Below, in pieces: positions 53,001 to 58,776 of a DNA stretch of 64,000 bases. The translations under genes and the position numbers were made by a program. Source of the DNA: Aurelia coerulea (taxonomy: Eukaryota > Cnidaria > Scyphozoa > Semaeostomeae > Ulmaridae); contig CM076949.1 in the NCBI GenBank assembly GCA_039566865.1, forward strand, positions 24,218,501 to 24,282,500, read 5' to 3'. Positions within the stretch are counted from its first letter, which is position 1; each line of letters opens with the position of its first letter. Under the pieces are notes generated by a model, which saw only the letters and a program-made list of their open reading frames with translations, was not told the origin of the DNA and made no database searches.

Positions 53001-56000
53001 CTAATACTGTAAATACTAGTCTTATACGATCTCTTGCCCGGTTTTTCTCCTTTGGTCAAACTGCAAAGAAAGCTTTTAACATTCTCAGACACCACATTGT
53101 TTCTTTGGCTATCCATTGTTCACGGCGCGCGTTCAACTGCTATGCTGTTTGAATGGGACATTTTTAGATCTTTTTGCTCTTTGCAAGATAAGGTTTGTCC
53201 CCATCAAAATTCGTTCAGATAGGCGTCGCGTTTAGTCCCAAACTATCCGCATGAATTTGAGAGCGGCTATCCCAATAAAATCAGTTCACTTAGGAAAGTG
53301 GATCAAATTAGTTCAGATAGCTATCTGGTACAGTGTGAACGGTTTTATCCCGGTAAATTTGATCCACATCGACTACCCATCGACTATGCAGGCCCGTTGG
53401 AAGCGGGGCGGGGGGGGGGGGGGCAGGGAGGCTTAAGCCCCCCCAATAATTTCGAAACAATGGTGCTATGTCACAAGCATTAACTAGATGTATTGTTCTC
53501 TATTGTTTTAAGAACAATTGCCCCCCCCCCCCAATCCGAAGATGCTTCCTACGGCCCTGCGACTACGAGGTTAATTTGGATCAATAAAGACACTTTTTTA
53601 ACGAGGGTAAATCAAACCCAAGAGTGACGAGAGTGGCGCCAATCCCGTTCCTCGTCAAAAAAGACCGTACTCGTGTTACAAAGACGTTTGAGCCTCTCTT
53701 TCATTTTGTATGTAGCACGATAGATCTATATTCTGTGTGACGTATATAAATGACATGTAACCTTTGCACATGGACGATGATTAGATTGGACTGGGTGAAC
53801 GGAGGAACGGTTGCTTGAATAGCAGCTAAATTACTAGCGTAGTTAGAACGAATGCGTGGATAGCAGCTAGAGAGTTTGTATAGCAAAAAGAATGCTTGGA
53901 TAGCAGCTAGATAACTTGTATAGTTAGAACGAATGCGTGGATAGCAGCTAGAGAGTTTGTATAGCAAAAATAATGCATGGATAGCAGCTAGATAACTTGT
54001 ATAGAGTTCGAACGAATGCTTGGATAGGAGCTGTTGTAGAATCGTCGTTTATTCAACCATATAATCAAGTGTACTCTGTCTATGTTAGGAACGATGATGA
54101 GTCCAAGGGTCAAACTCTCCCAAGAGACACTTTTCAGACAAGTGCGAATAAGAAACTCCCTCGAGAGACATGATTTAAACATAGTATGGATAAGAAACTC
54201 TCATGAGACATGGTTGTAATAAATAGTAGTATTTTTGGGTTTCCAGACAAAAGCGTCTAGACTTTGTTTACTGGACTTTGAACTGGTTTTTACTATAAAT
54301 ACAAGGATAGTAGATTTGTATTTGCGATTCGTTTTCGTCTTGATTATCGTTGAGATTGATGGATAAAAACTAGACTCTTCTCTTGGTTATGGACGAGACC
54401 TCTGACCAAACAGTCTAACAAAGTATATTTCCATGTTTATTCTCATTTATATTCATATTCATACTCTCGATATTCATTACTCGGAGGGATCCTTTTTTAA
54501 CACTCGTAAACTAAATCACACTTTGACCATCCTAACTATCACTGATCTATGAACAATTCTCCGCCGCCTGTGGGCCTGTGGTTTAAGATTACTTGGTTCT
54601 TTTATCGTTGAAAACCACATTAGGCTTGGCTGCACCTTTTGACCCAGGGGGTAACTCAAGTCTTTGGATAACGGGCACGTGCCCCCAACTTTTAGGGGAA
54701 GATCCATATTTAAGGATTTTCGGTCGATTTTCATACCCATTATAAGGATTTTGGGGGCAAAAGCCTACGTCGTCCCCAGAGCCTTTTGTCATATATATGA
54801 CAAAATGCTCTGGGGACGAGGTTGGGCAAAAGCCGGTTGAACTTCCCTTTAAACGTTTGAACGTGCCATTATGAAGATACAGTAAAGTTACAACCAACGA
54901 AGTTTCAGAACTAAAGCCCAGGGGGGCACTTCACTATTTGTTCTTATGGGGGTGTGTGCTCCAAGAATGTTTGTAACCCAACCTCAGAATACAGGCTAGC
55001 ATACAGGCGAGATTTTGAGAGTTAAGACTCAATCCCAGAATATGGATGTGGTTTCTTCCGACAACCGTCTTTGCCACAAAACGATAGGAAAATTGTTGTT
55101 TATCCCAAGCCTTAGCATTCCCAGAATGTTTAGCAAAAACTAGACCCCAATCCCAGAATACTTATTTGAAAAGTACATGCCATTCCTTCGTGCCAAAAAC
55201 CATCCAAAACTGTTCATTTCTAGTGGAACAGTTACATTTTAAAGGCACCAAGTCCGCATAAATAGCGCGCTCATGACCAATATCAACTTCTTTTCAATTA
55301 AGAAACAAAAGTTGTGAATTAATCGCTATTGGAATTAAACCAAAGAAATTCCCAGATCAAGAAGCCTTTAGTCTCCACTGCTAATGACTTTAGCACTATT
55401 ATGCGATAACAAAGGGCCGTCAGCGATTTGTCAGCAAAAATTCAGAATAGCGTTAACGCTCAGCTATATATATGGACTCAATGCCTTTAAGACCCATATT
55501 TAGGGATTTTTGAGGATCAAACCCATCCTTATCGGGGCACGCAGCCGTTCCTCTGTATGTAGCAGTAACCCCCGCACCATTTTGATCTCGAATTTCCATT
55601 GACCATTACGTGTGTGCGAACACAAAAATTCCACAAAAGCACAGTCATGCATAGATTTGTTCTTTGAAATCATCAAGCATAGCATGGCTGAAGGCATATA
55701 CAAGTTCGAAATACCGCTTGGCAGCACTCACAAGGTAACATGTAAGGTTAATGGCTATCTTGGAAGTGGGGCCTTTGGCGAGGTGGCGAGAGTAAGGACA
55801 CAAAATGGTATAGAATTTGCAATGAAAATGATTGAGTGCAAAGACGAAGAGGGCGTCGTAAGAGCAGGAAGGGAGTTTGAAGCCTTGTTAGAAACCAGTC
55901 ACGAAAATATTGTCCAGTTGTTTTCAGTGGGTGTCTTCTTCAACTGGAAAGATGTTCCTGTTCTACATCTTCTTATGGAATTTTGCGAAGGAGGTACTCT

Positions 56001-57094
56001 GAATAGGAGACTGGAAGAGGAAGAATCCACAAATGTACCGCAAGATTTGCTACAAAATCTTCGGTGGATGCGTCAAATGTCCCATGCAGTCAAGTATCTA
56101 CACAAAAAAGGCATTGCTCATCGAGACCTAAAGCCAGAAAACATATTGTTGACAGCAAATCTTGACGTAAAGATTGCAGACCTGGGTCTGGCTGGCGAGT
56201 TCATCCCAATGAGTTACTTCGTGGAGGTATATTCAACTGTTTACATGAAAGAGGAAGTTGGCACGCCATTTTGGATGGCGCCAGAAGTATTCGAAAAACG
56301 CGGTACGGAAAAATCAGATGTCTTCTCCCTTGGAATAATATTTCACAGCATACAGGAAAGACAATTCTATAAAAGTTTGAAAGGTTCGAAACCACAGAAG
56401 ATCTTTTGCCTTTATATCGAGAAAGTTAATTCGAAAAATCGACTGAAGAAGAAAGGTCTTGGGGATCAAATGCTGAAGCATGGTGAAGAGGTCCTGAAGA
56501 AAGTAACATTCAACCGCAACGGTCCCGACAATGATATATCGAAGCTTATTATGAAAACTCTTACTTACGACTTCCACAAAAGACCAACAGCGAGAGATGT
56601 ATTTGTGGAGTTGAAAGAGATCACAAAAAAATTTCAAAAGAAACAAAACCTTGAAATGGATGTGGATGAAGAACTTGGGGGCATTGAGGATGATCCAACA
56701 ACTGAAGCTTTTGTCAATGATGAACATGCAACAACTGAAGCAACTGGCATCAATGACGATATTGTTAGTTTGGGACTTGAATGTACCTGGCAATCTCAGG
56801 AGTTCGAAGATCCAGAGGAAATGCCATGAAGACAAAGAGATACAGTTCTGCTTACCTGTAAATGTAGAACTTATAAATATCCTGACAATCTTTGCTTTGA
56901 AATAAATGTACTTTGAAAAATCCCCATGAAGAACTGACAGCACATTTTCTTTAGTTTCCGCCTTCAGTGATGAAACAGTTGAAAACTTAAAAGGAGAGAT
57001 CTGTTTTTCTCCATGATGTGATTCAACACTTCCAGTACTTGCAATGCTCTGTTCTTCTTGTAAACTTTCGTCAATGACATGCACAGCTATGAAC
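34259..57094 (-). CDS. NWD1: NWD1-like NACHT and WD-repeat protein, 14 visible exons
   Basis: Exons (transcript order): 57094-56856, 51662-51460, 50725-50395, 49763-49518, 48663-48433, 47327-47098, 46225-46001, 45532-45289, 44404-44238, 43831-43664, 42113-41583, 39990-39813, 38987-37238, 34758-34259. The joined protein, about 1,750 residues, has an N-terminal DUF4062-like region (RIFISSTFTDTSSERNAL, VVDMRWGIRNEA), a NACHT ATPase with Walker A GESGSGKT and Walker B LIIVLDSLDQL, helical regions with YITAAKNGLTESELEDIL and WYHRQFKEAANERYL, then WD40 repeats. This order matches the NWD1/NWD2 family: signalling STAND ATPases of uncertain ligand, cytoplasmic. N-terminal motifs are closer to NWD1 than NWD2. 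No ATG lies in frame in the first visible exon, so a 5' exon is missing. The 13/14 junction is out of frame. Confidence 0.88.
34937..35251. mobile_element. TTAA-flanked MITE, copy 3
   Basis: TTAA at 34933-34936 and 35252-35255; ends AGGGGCTCCGTCGCC and GGCGACGGAGCCCCT. 315 bp, in the last NWD intron; matches 4734-5047 nearly base for base over long stretches. Confidence 0.9.
35275..35552. repeat. Dispersed repeat family B ('ttgtctgcaatcgctaat'), copy 1
   Basis: Shared words are 'cctcaatcaaattaacaaaatccgc', 'tttctttcgttac', 'ttgcagcttttgtttgtt', 'gggaatttcctttgtctg' and 'gatgctattgttttacaaaatctgtcc'. Other copies are at about 36245-36545, 49150-49495 and 49955-50325, all within NWD introns. 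Confidence 0.75.
36245..36545. repeat. Dispersed repeat family B, copy 2
   Basis: Shares the words listed for 35275-35552. Its right edge abuts the MITE at 36541-36722. Confidence 0.75.
36541..36722. mobile_element. MITE, family 'AATAGACCTTTTAGCTATTCT', copy 4
   Basis: Right end AGCATAGCTAAAAGGTCTGTT; left end decayed to 'tttagctattcttcag'. The interior matches copies 2 and 3 (tcgaatgtgcaaaacagtaa, aacccaatcgaacct). Confidence 0.75.
36789..37223. mobile_element. TIR element 'CAGTAAATCCCCGCATATAAGAAA', 435 bp
   Basis: Left CAGTAAGTCCCCGCATATAA, right TTATATGCGGGGATTTACTG, both continuing as 'gaaac...' arms. The interior repeats 'ataagaaac.aggc.gcctgatt'. The right end is 14 bases from the splice donor of NWD exon 13. 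Confidence 0.85.
37238..38987 (-). CDS. NWD1: NWD1-like exon 13: WD propeller with long disordered insert
   Basis: A 1,750-bp exon with acceptor catttacag|CTGG and donor GTCAG|GTAAAT. Phase 1 in, phase 2 out. WD-like strands include GIIKAWYLSTGQPVLTLEGH, MTLELWDMEMM, KIIRVWDLERSL and SAIVWNLSTDVRIR. Between the third and fourth recognisable strands (about 37730-38100) lies a polar, Ser/Glu/Gln-rich stretch of about 120 residues with no WD pattern, likely a disordered loop. Confidence 0.9.
39034..39181. mobile_element. Small MITE, 'CAGTAAGAACCCACAAAATAGAAA' ends
   Basis: Left CAGTAAGAACCCACAAAATA, right TATTTTGCGGGTTCTTGCTA, about 148 bp. It lies within 50 bases upstream of the acceptor of NWD exon 13 on the minus strand. 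Confidence 0.75.
39813..39990 (-). CDS. NWD1: NWD1-like exon 12
   Basis: Acceptor tttattttcag|TGTT and donor TGCCCAG|GTAAGA, phase 0 in and phase 1 out. Encodes CCLTSPGGPLLQSLSG... and a first WD strand NEMLIWEVRAGRLIRTI. The 'PPGGPL...LSG' entry into the propeller is conserved in NWD1. Confidence 0.88.
40310..40935. repeat. Degenerate minisatellite, unit about 65-75 bp
   Basis: The words 'gacaaaggtagnactgctt', 'gtgaaaaattngaaattctggtctttttttcggaaatttg' and 'cggacaaagg' recur at about 40545, 40610, 40670 and 40735 with many changes; outer parts (gtcctaaaaaactgg, cccaaaaaccgg) may be further copies. Not homologous in sequence to the 69-bp satellite. Confidence 0.65.
41188..41330. repeat. Dispersed repeat 'gcaataactcttccaaacctgg'
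   Basis: Third copy of the block found at about 6554-6705 and 16122-16230 (gagatcttaaccagcatcc, aaaaaaattcgg, aatttcaagcagttttttgtcctggttgcg). Confidence 0.7.
41583..42113 (-). CDS. NWD1: NWD1-like exon 11: post-NACHT helical region
   Basis: Acceptor cttatttcag|CTAAAAG and donor AGGAAT|GTAAGT. 531 bp, phase 0 both sides. It encodes LKVHRALAEFFLGIWSN, then FNLRKLSELPFHLI and LDNFDFALSCWPDD, all conserved in NWD1 (ADFF.G.WS, NLRKL.ELP.HL, L.DFD). The first 43 bases and the acceptor itself are tandemly repeated upstream (see 42071-42690). Confidence 0.9.
42071..42690 (-). repeat. NWD1: 124-bp tandem repeat containing an exon 5' end and splice acceptor, five copies
   Basis: The word 'atatgccaaggaagaattca' starts at 42071, 42195, 42319, 42443 and 42567, exactly 124 apart. 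Each copy carries, on the minus strand, polypyrimidine tract, cttatttcag or cttgtttcag, and the first 43 coding bases of exon 11. Only the copy at 42071-42113 continues into the rest of the exon; the others are followed by intron-like sequence. Confidence 0.92.
42785..43226. repeat. Long inverted repeat, arms about 200 bp
   Basis: Left 'ggtggtggaataaaaagtaagag..gatattcgaaactaaagtg...ttgtatgggaa.aagaattccacgttccattctgg'; right is the mirrored 'ccagaatggaacgtggaattctcttcccatacaa...gtactttttattccacagccc'. A broken second copy lies at 47480-47620 and 47840-47935. Confidence 0.9.
43330..43625. mobile_element. 'GGGGGTACAT' TIR element, copy 1, about 295 bp
   Basis: Ends 'cccggggggggtacatgact' and 'gttatgtacccccctccccc'. 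The interior has 'gtttgccgcccggttttcagaaagctaccctcttctaatta', 'gaaaaccgccca'-like and 'gacccttgtttagagaattatggg' words. Shared with 51122-51400 (opposite orientation) and the truncated copy at 60085-60290. Confidence 0.85.
43664..43831 (-). CDS. NWD1: NWD1-like exon 10
   Basis: Acceptor tttgtatccgcag|GTTCCC and donor GAAAGG|GTGAGA. 168 bp, phase 0 both sides. Encodes VPPVRRIPPLLWLRLKHDLS and WYHRQFKEAANERYL; both are strong NWD-family motifs. A nearer AG at 43860 would break frame, so the inner acceptor is chosen. Confidence 0.9.
44238..44404 (-). CDS. NWD1: NWD1-like exon 9
   Basis: Acceptor tcgatttcag|GGGC and donor CAGTACTGG|GTAAGA, phase 1 in and phase 0 out. Encodes INGLFERIERQHG, YITAAKNGLTESELEDILS and DDAVLEDVYQYW, the C-terminal winged-helix-like part of the NACHT module. 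Confidence 0.9.
44955..45118. repeat. Foldback MITE fragment, family 'CAGTGTCTAACTACCCAT'
   Basis: 'gacgccgcagctgtgctt', 'cgttcttttgcggag', 'tgctccgcagaaacatata', 'gcattgtctaactacccatgg' match the copies at 5064 and 62361. Confidence 0.7.
45289..45532 (-). CDS. NWD1: NWD1-like exon 8
   Basis: Acceptor ttacttgtag|GGCC and donor GTTCGTG|GTGAGT, phase 0 in and phase 1 out. Encodes RLPINDAVCIMNQWLATNHR, LTDKQRDILLDAFEKC and LPIFLKVSFEEALRWKSYTP, a helical NACHT-associated segment. Confidence 0.88.
46001..46225 (-). CDS. NWD1: NWD1-like exon 7: Walker B
   Basis: Acceptor atatttatttcag|GAT and donor GTGAAG|GTATCT. 75 codons, phase 0. Contains LIIVLDSLDQLSPEDGA (hydrophobic strand ending in D, the Walker B aspartate), then WLPTALPPGVRMVISTIS (sensor 1 region), matching the NACHT core. 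Confidence 0.92.
46420..46845. mobile_element. TIR element 'GGGCAACATGAAGAT', about 425 bp, arms about 85 bp
   Basis: Left 'gggcaacatgaagatcaactgttagcctttaataggcctat...ttgtccgttatgg'; right 'ccataacgaacaaaaactaggataggcctattaaaggccaacagttcatcttcatgttgccc'. An inner pair of inverted words is 'cgcaccatcactcc' / 'ggagtgatggca'. No coding capacity. Confidence 0.88.
46954..47084. repeat. (GAT)n microsatellite, about 43 units
   Basis: An almost pure GAT run with a 'gacaat' interruption near 46978 and 'gataat' near 47070. On the NWD transcript it reads (ATC)n and starts 13 bases after the donor of exon 6. The poly-Asp and poly-Ile frames across it are artefacts. Confidence 0.97.
47098..47327 (-). 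CDS. NWD1: NWD1-like exon 6: NACHT P-loop
   Basis: Acceptor ctcatttcag|GCAC and donor AGAAAA|GTAAGT, phase 1 in and phase 0 out. Encodes GTESYPIVVHGESGSGKTSV with an intact Walker A GESGSGKT, then VVIRFLGISPDSSLLRRLLL and SLCQQIA, matching the NWD pattern 'V.RFLGTS..SS..R.LL.S.C.Q'. Confidence 0.94.
47480..47935. repeat. Broken second copy of the inverted-repeat element at 42785
   Basis: 47480-47620 matches its left arm (gagtaaaaagta, gatattcgacattgaaatgttaa, aaaggctaactcagatgtgaaa) and 47840-47935 matches its inner part (tttgtatgg, acgagaattctac, gattctggttcgtgatttacatgacattga). About 200 unrelated bases lie between. Confidence 0.65.
47945..48077. mobile_element. TTAA-flanked MITE, second family, 133 bp
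   Basis: TTAA at 47941-47944 and 48078-48081. Ends AGGGAGTACGAAGACCAGCA and TGCTGGTCTTTGTACCCCCT. A different family from the AGGGGCTCC elements but with the same target signature. Confidence 0.8.
48108..48419. mobile_element. hAT-type MITE, 312 bp, perfect 8-bp target duplication
   Basis: Ends CAGTGGCGGATTTAGG and CTGGATCCGCCCTTG. The flanks are CCAGGCAA on both sides (48100-48107 and 48420-48427). CAGTGGCG-type ends with 8-bp duplications are typical of hAT elements. It lies 13 bases from NWD exon 5, just inside the intron. Confidence 0.92.
48433..48663 (-). CDS. NWD1: NWD1-like exon 5
   Basis: Acceptor ttgaacacag|GGAT and donor GTTAAAG|GTATGT, phase 1 both sides. Encodes ARYLSKLCDDVFETV and SRCEIFHGRGEQLEKIHNYV; the 'C..F.GR.E.L..I..Y' motif precedes the P-loop in NWD proteins. 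Confidence 0.9.
49150..49495. repeat. Dispersed repeat family B, copy 3
   Basis: Shares 'atcaaatcaacaaaatccaccgggcag', 'gttcttctttcgttataag', 'gagaatttcctttgtctgcag' and 'tgatgctattgtgttacaaaatctgtcc' with the copy at 35275. Confidence 0.75.
49518..49763 (-). CDS. NWD1: NWD1-like exon 4
   Basis: Acceptor ttattttccacag|TTTC and donor AGTAAAG|GTAATT, phase 1 both sides. Encodes SEIEIEKGIF, CFWFKRNIDGLQQ and LNTMRDENIKQYQIKWDSKG, matching the NWD 'EIE.G......F.R.I..L' region and the 'Y.I.W' end. Confidence 0.88.
49806..49839. repeat. (AAAC)n microsatellite
   Basis: Eight or so aaac units, directly after a 'cgaaataaacaa' stretch, 43 bases upstream of the exon 4 acceptor on the minus strand. Confidence 0.9.
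49955..50325. repeat. Dispersed repeat family B, copy 4
   Basis: Shares 'caagtaacaaaatccgcaaggaagatg', 'gagagaatttcctttatgtgcaatcgctaatcgctttgaatt' and 'ctgatgctattgtgttacaaaatctgtc' with the other three copies. Confidence 0.75.
50395..50725 (-). CDS. NWD1: NWD1-like exon 3
   Basis: Acceptor actctcatag|AGCT and donor GCTTCGG|GTAGGT, phase 0 in and phase 1 out. Encodes SLLSEKYGYRPIPAKIPQNE, YSWYQLDKNHVPPVYILQP and a helical end. 'L...YG.RPIP..I...E' and 'W..LD.N.VPP.Y.L' are NWD/TEP1-like N-terminal signatures. Confidence 0.92.
51122..51400. mobile_element. 'GGGGGTACAT' TIR element, copy 2 (opposite orientation)
   Basis: Ends 'gggagggggggtacataacatg' and 'caagtcatgtacccccgac'. The interior is the reverse complement of 43330-43625 (acaagggtcctc, aattcatcataaaagtgggta, gaagagggtagctttctgaaaac). 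Confidence 0.85.
51460..51662 (-). CDS. NWD1: NWD1-like exon 2
   Basis: Acceptor ttcttctcag|ATAC and donor TTCCTG|GTATGT. The first two bases complete a codon with exon 1 to give ...SSTFT-D-TSSERNALM..., exactly the family motif. It continues with EVYPRLKRFCQEHGYEFQVV, DMRWGIRNEA, LELCIREIENCQ and SAGPTFL. Phase 1 in, phase 0 out. Confidence 0.94.
51990..52075. repeat. Short inverted repeat around 'tagtaatcgctacca'
   Basis: CTTAGTAATCGCTACCACCC ... GGGGTGGATGGTAGCGATTA-CTAGG, with outer words 'agacttattc' / 'aataagtctt' also mirrored. Probably a small foldback element. Confidence 0.7.
52403..52940 (+). mobile_element. tRNA-derived SINE, full-length, with 12-bp target duplication
   Basis: The head GCGGGGATGGCTCAGTGGTA contains a good A box (TGGCTCAGTGG); about 45 bases later comes a perfect B box (GGTTCGAGTCC). 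The acceptor and T stems pair poorly, so it is tRNA-derived, not a tRNA. About 460 bases of unrelated body follow, with an internal A-run near 52846-52855 and a terminal 'gtataaataaaaaaa' tail. AATGCATGCCAG is repeated at both ends (about 52391-52402 and 52939-52950). Confidence 0.88.
53389..53559. mobile_element. hAT-type MITE, 171 bp
   Basis: Ends CAGGCCCGTTGGAAGC and GCTTCCTACGGCCCTG. Flanking octamers are CGACTATG (53381-53388) and CGACTACG (53560-53567), 7 of 8 matching. Interior has long G and C runs. Confidence 0.82.
53810..54033. repeat. Minisatellite, unit about 37 bp (paired as about 74 bp)
   Basis: The words 'gaatgcgtggatagcagctagagagtttgtatagcaaaaa' and 'gaatgcttggatagcagctagataacttgtatagttagaac' alternate for about five to six units. 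Minus-strand frames through it simply reflect the period. Confidence 0.88.
54766..54823. mobile_element. 58-bp foldback element with 11-bp target duplication
   Basis: TACGTCGTCCCCAGAGCCTT ... GCTCTGGGGACGAGGTT, a near-perfect hairpin with 'tgtcatatatatgaca' at its tip. GGGCAAAAGCC occurs on both sides (54755-54765 and 54824-54834). Sister of 30356-30415. Confidence 0.88.
54915..55510. repeat. 'ggggggcactt...' element remnant
   Basis: 'aggggggcacttcac', followed by repeated 'cccagaat(a/g)' phrases ('cctcagaatacaggc', 'atcccagaatatgg', 'ttcccagaatgttt', 'atcccagaatactt') typical of the gggggtac-type repeats. Boundaries are unclear. Confidence 0.45.
55684..56829 (+). CDS. STK35/PDIK1L-like serine/threonine kinase, single exon
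   Basis: ATG at 55684 (agcATGG) to TGA at 56827-56829, 381 residues. A GTG-started frame reaches further upstream but has no in-frame ATG. Kinase motifs: glycine loop GSGAFGEVARV (27-37), lysine AMKM (K48), HRDLKPEN (146-153), ADLG in place of DFG (165-168; Leu for Phe is common in other kinases), GTPFWMAPE (193-201). The extended activation segment, the 'KSDVFSLGIIFHSI' helix and the late KRPTARDVF motif resemble STK35/PDIK1L; a NEK-like relative is possible. Catalytic residues look intact. An acidic 60-residue tail follows. It lies antisense inside the first NWD intron. No introns suggests a retrocopy origin or an intron-poor family. Confidence 0.9.
   Translation: MAEGIYKFEIPLGSTHKVTCKVNGYLGSGAFGEVARVRTQNGIEFAMKMIECKDEEGVVRAGREFEALLETSHENIVQLFSVGVFFNWKDVPVLHLLMEFCEGGTLNRRLEEEESTNVPQDLLQNLRWMRQMSHAVKYLHKKGIAHRDLKPENILLTANLDVKIADLGLAGEFIPMSYFVEVYSTVYMKEEVGTPFWMAPEVFEKRGTEKSDVFSLGIIFHSIQERQFYKSLKGSKPQKIFCLYIEKVNSKNRLKKKGLGDQMLKHGEEVLKKVTFNRNGPDNDISKLIMKTLTYDFHKRPTARDVFVELKEITKKFQKKQNLEMDVDEELGGIEDDPTTEAFVNDEHATTEATGINDDIVSLGLECTWQSQEFEDPEEMP
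56856..57094 (-). CDS. NWD1: NWD1-like exon 1 (first visible; upstream exon missing)
   Basis: Donor ATTTACAG|GTAAGC at 56856. Ends in KAKIVRIFISSTFT, which with exon 2 forms the DUF4062-type 'RIFISSTFTD' motif. The frame is open back to a stop near 57107 with no ATG, so a splice acceptor is expected; attgcattcttag|GTTC at 57095/57094 fits (phase 2). The N-terminal part (HVIDESLQEEQ...) is not conserved. It overlaps the likely 3' UTR of the antisense kinase. Confidence 0.8.
56901..56906 (+). terminator. Candidate poly(A) signal of the kinase gene
   Basis: AATAAA 72 bases after the kinase stop codon. It lies inside NWD exon 1 on the opposite strand, so normal cleavage downstream of it would give convergent, overlapping transcripts. 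Confidence 0.6.
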
Positions 57095-57860
57095 CTAAGA
57101 ATGCAATTGATTGGTCAATATTAATGACAGGAATATATTATGACCAAAACGCTGCAGAGAGAGCCAGGGTGGAATCCAATGCAGCCTACGCCGGAGATCT
57201 CCGGCGTGGAATCATGATAATCTATTGTTCTTCCATTGTTTTGGCAAAAATCTCCGGCGTGGACTTTGCATGGTTTCCACCAAGGAGAGAGAGTACTGTA
57301 TGTACCAGTTGAATAATGGCCTATATTGTTTTATAAATTCTGCAAAATTTCTTAACAAGAATCTGTTTACCCCAGATTTAAATTTAGTCCAAAGAATTGT
57401 GTACAAATCTTCTATACTTCTACCAGGGTATGTGACGTTATTCTAGTTTCCCTCCCTAAGAATTCTCAAGAATTATTGGAAACGTTTTCAGCTTATTGTT
57501 CAAAACAAATTTGCAGTTTTTTACCTCGCTCAAGAATTCTCATTCATAATTTGAAGAATTCTTAAATATTCTTAAGAACTCTTGAGAATTCTTGTCATAT
57601 ATATATACCCTCTTTGTATATGCTTGTTAGTGAGTGGTAGCTAAGAAATATACAGATACAGCTCTTCCCATGTTAATATGGGCCAGACCTGCACTGTATA
57701 TGGTGGCAAAGGTTTGAAAAGTAGAAAAAGGATTCAGCCGCAGCTTTAGGCAAAACATTACATTCTTGACCATCCAATTCTTAAAAAATTCTTGAAAAAT
57801 TGGACAATCTAATAATACCGTTGTTTATACCAACATTTTGAAAATGGTTTCCTCCCAGGC
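57095..57860. other. Non-coding stretch upstream of NWD exon 1
   Basis: It contains a perfect palindrome CGCCGGAGATCTCCGGCG at about 57189-57206, repeated as 'atctccggcgtgga' at 57250. A cluster of AAGAATTCTCAAGAA / GAATTCTTAA palindromic words lies at 57455-57600. No exon carrying the missing NWD start was recognised. Confidence 0.5.
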
Positions 57861-57865
57861 GGGGG

Positions 57866-58260
57866 GGGGGGATACGTCACTATCGGGTCAGATGGGGATG
57901 TGCGCCAGTTTTTGAGTAGTATTTGGCCTGAAAATTCTGGGGATACTTTTACTGGAAACTTTCTGTGATTGGGGTAATACTTCCACTTGGAATTTTCTGG
58001 AATTGGGGTTAACTGTATATACTAAAGATTCTGGTAATGGGTGTTGAATGTCCCCATTATTGATTCAGAACAGATTTGATCTGGTTGTGACCATAACTGA
58101 GACGAATCCGTTCTTTCGCCATGCATTTTGTTACTTCTTCAAAATTCTGGGATTGGGTATCACAATATCTGACCAAAATTCTGGGAACTTTCTGGGATTG
58201 GGTCATAACGGAAATCCTGGTGGCGCACACCCCTGTATGAATTTATAGTGAAGTACCCCT
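57866..58260. repeat. 'ggggggatacgtcac' element remnant
   Basis: Repeated phrases 'aaattctgggga', 'aattttctggaattgggg', 'aaaattctgggattgggta' and 'aacttctgggattggg' show a degenerate internal repeat, bounded on the left by a long G run. Confidence 0.5.
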
Positions 58261-58266
58261 CCCCCT

Positions 58267-58320
58267 GTAGACTTGCTCCAAGTCTATTCAGTCCACTGAA
58301 TAGACTTGGAGCAAGTCTAC
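58267..58320. repeat. Perfect 54-bp palindrome (26-bp arms, 2-bp spacer)
   Basis: GTAGACTTGCTCCAAGTCTA-TTCAGT, then CC, then ACTGAA-TAGACTTGGAGCAAGTCTAC. Every base in the arms pairs. Confidence 0.95.
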
Positions 58321-58776
58321 TCCCTCGGGGGTTTCCTTTCCTCCTAAGGGGTCTTATATGTGCTGTCAAGTACTATTTTCATTCACACCCAGCCTGCAAC
58401 AGAACAGGTGTCAAGCTACAGTTTATCTTTCTTTGTAAAAAAGTCCAAATCCTTGGGAGAGGGGGTACTTGACCTAAATTTGTATGGGGGTGTGCCCATG
58501 AAAAAAATTTTCACTCTAAATCATAACCTGTGCTGGAAAAAAATGGTGAAAAGAACACTCCAAAACATTTATATAATTTGACCGGAAAATGACCCAATCT
58601 AACAAAATATCCCCTTTTGACATGTTTTGACAACCTGCTCTAGAAAAATTGCCCTATTTTGATACCCCCTGGTAGAAAAAATTGGTGAAAATGATACCCT
58701 TAAAAACGGCACATCCCTGTCGGACAAATAAACTAAGTCCCCCCGGCACCCAATACCTATCACACACCCCCTCACC

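Noticed and set aside
55612..55683. Kinase start at 55612
   Set aside because: That codon is GTG. The first in-frame ATG is at 55684, close to the start of the kinase domain with a reasonable context.
56314..57084. 256-codon minus frame as a separate gene opposite the kinase
   Set aside because: Only 56856-57094 shows homology (RIFISSTFT), and it ends at a clear donor. The rest is antisense of the kinase 3' coding region.
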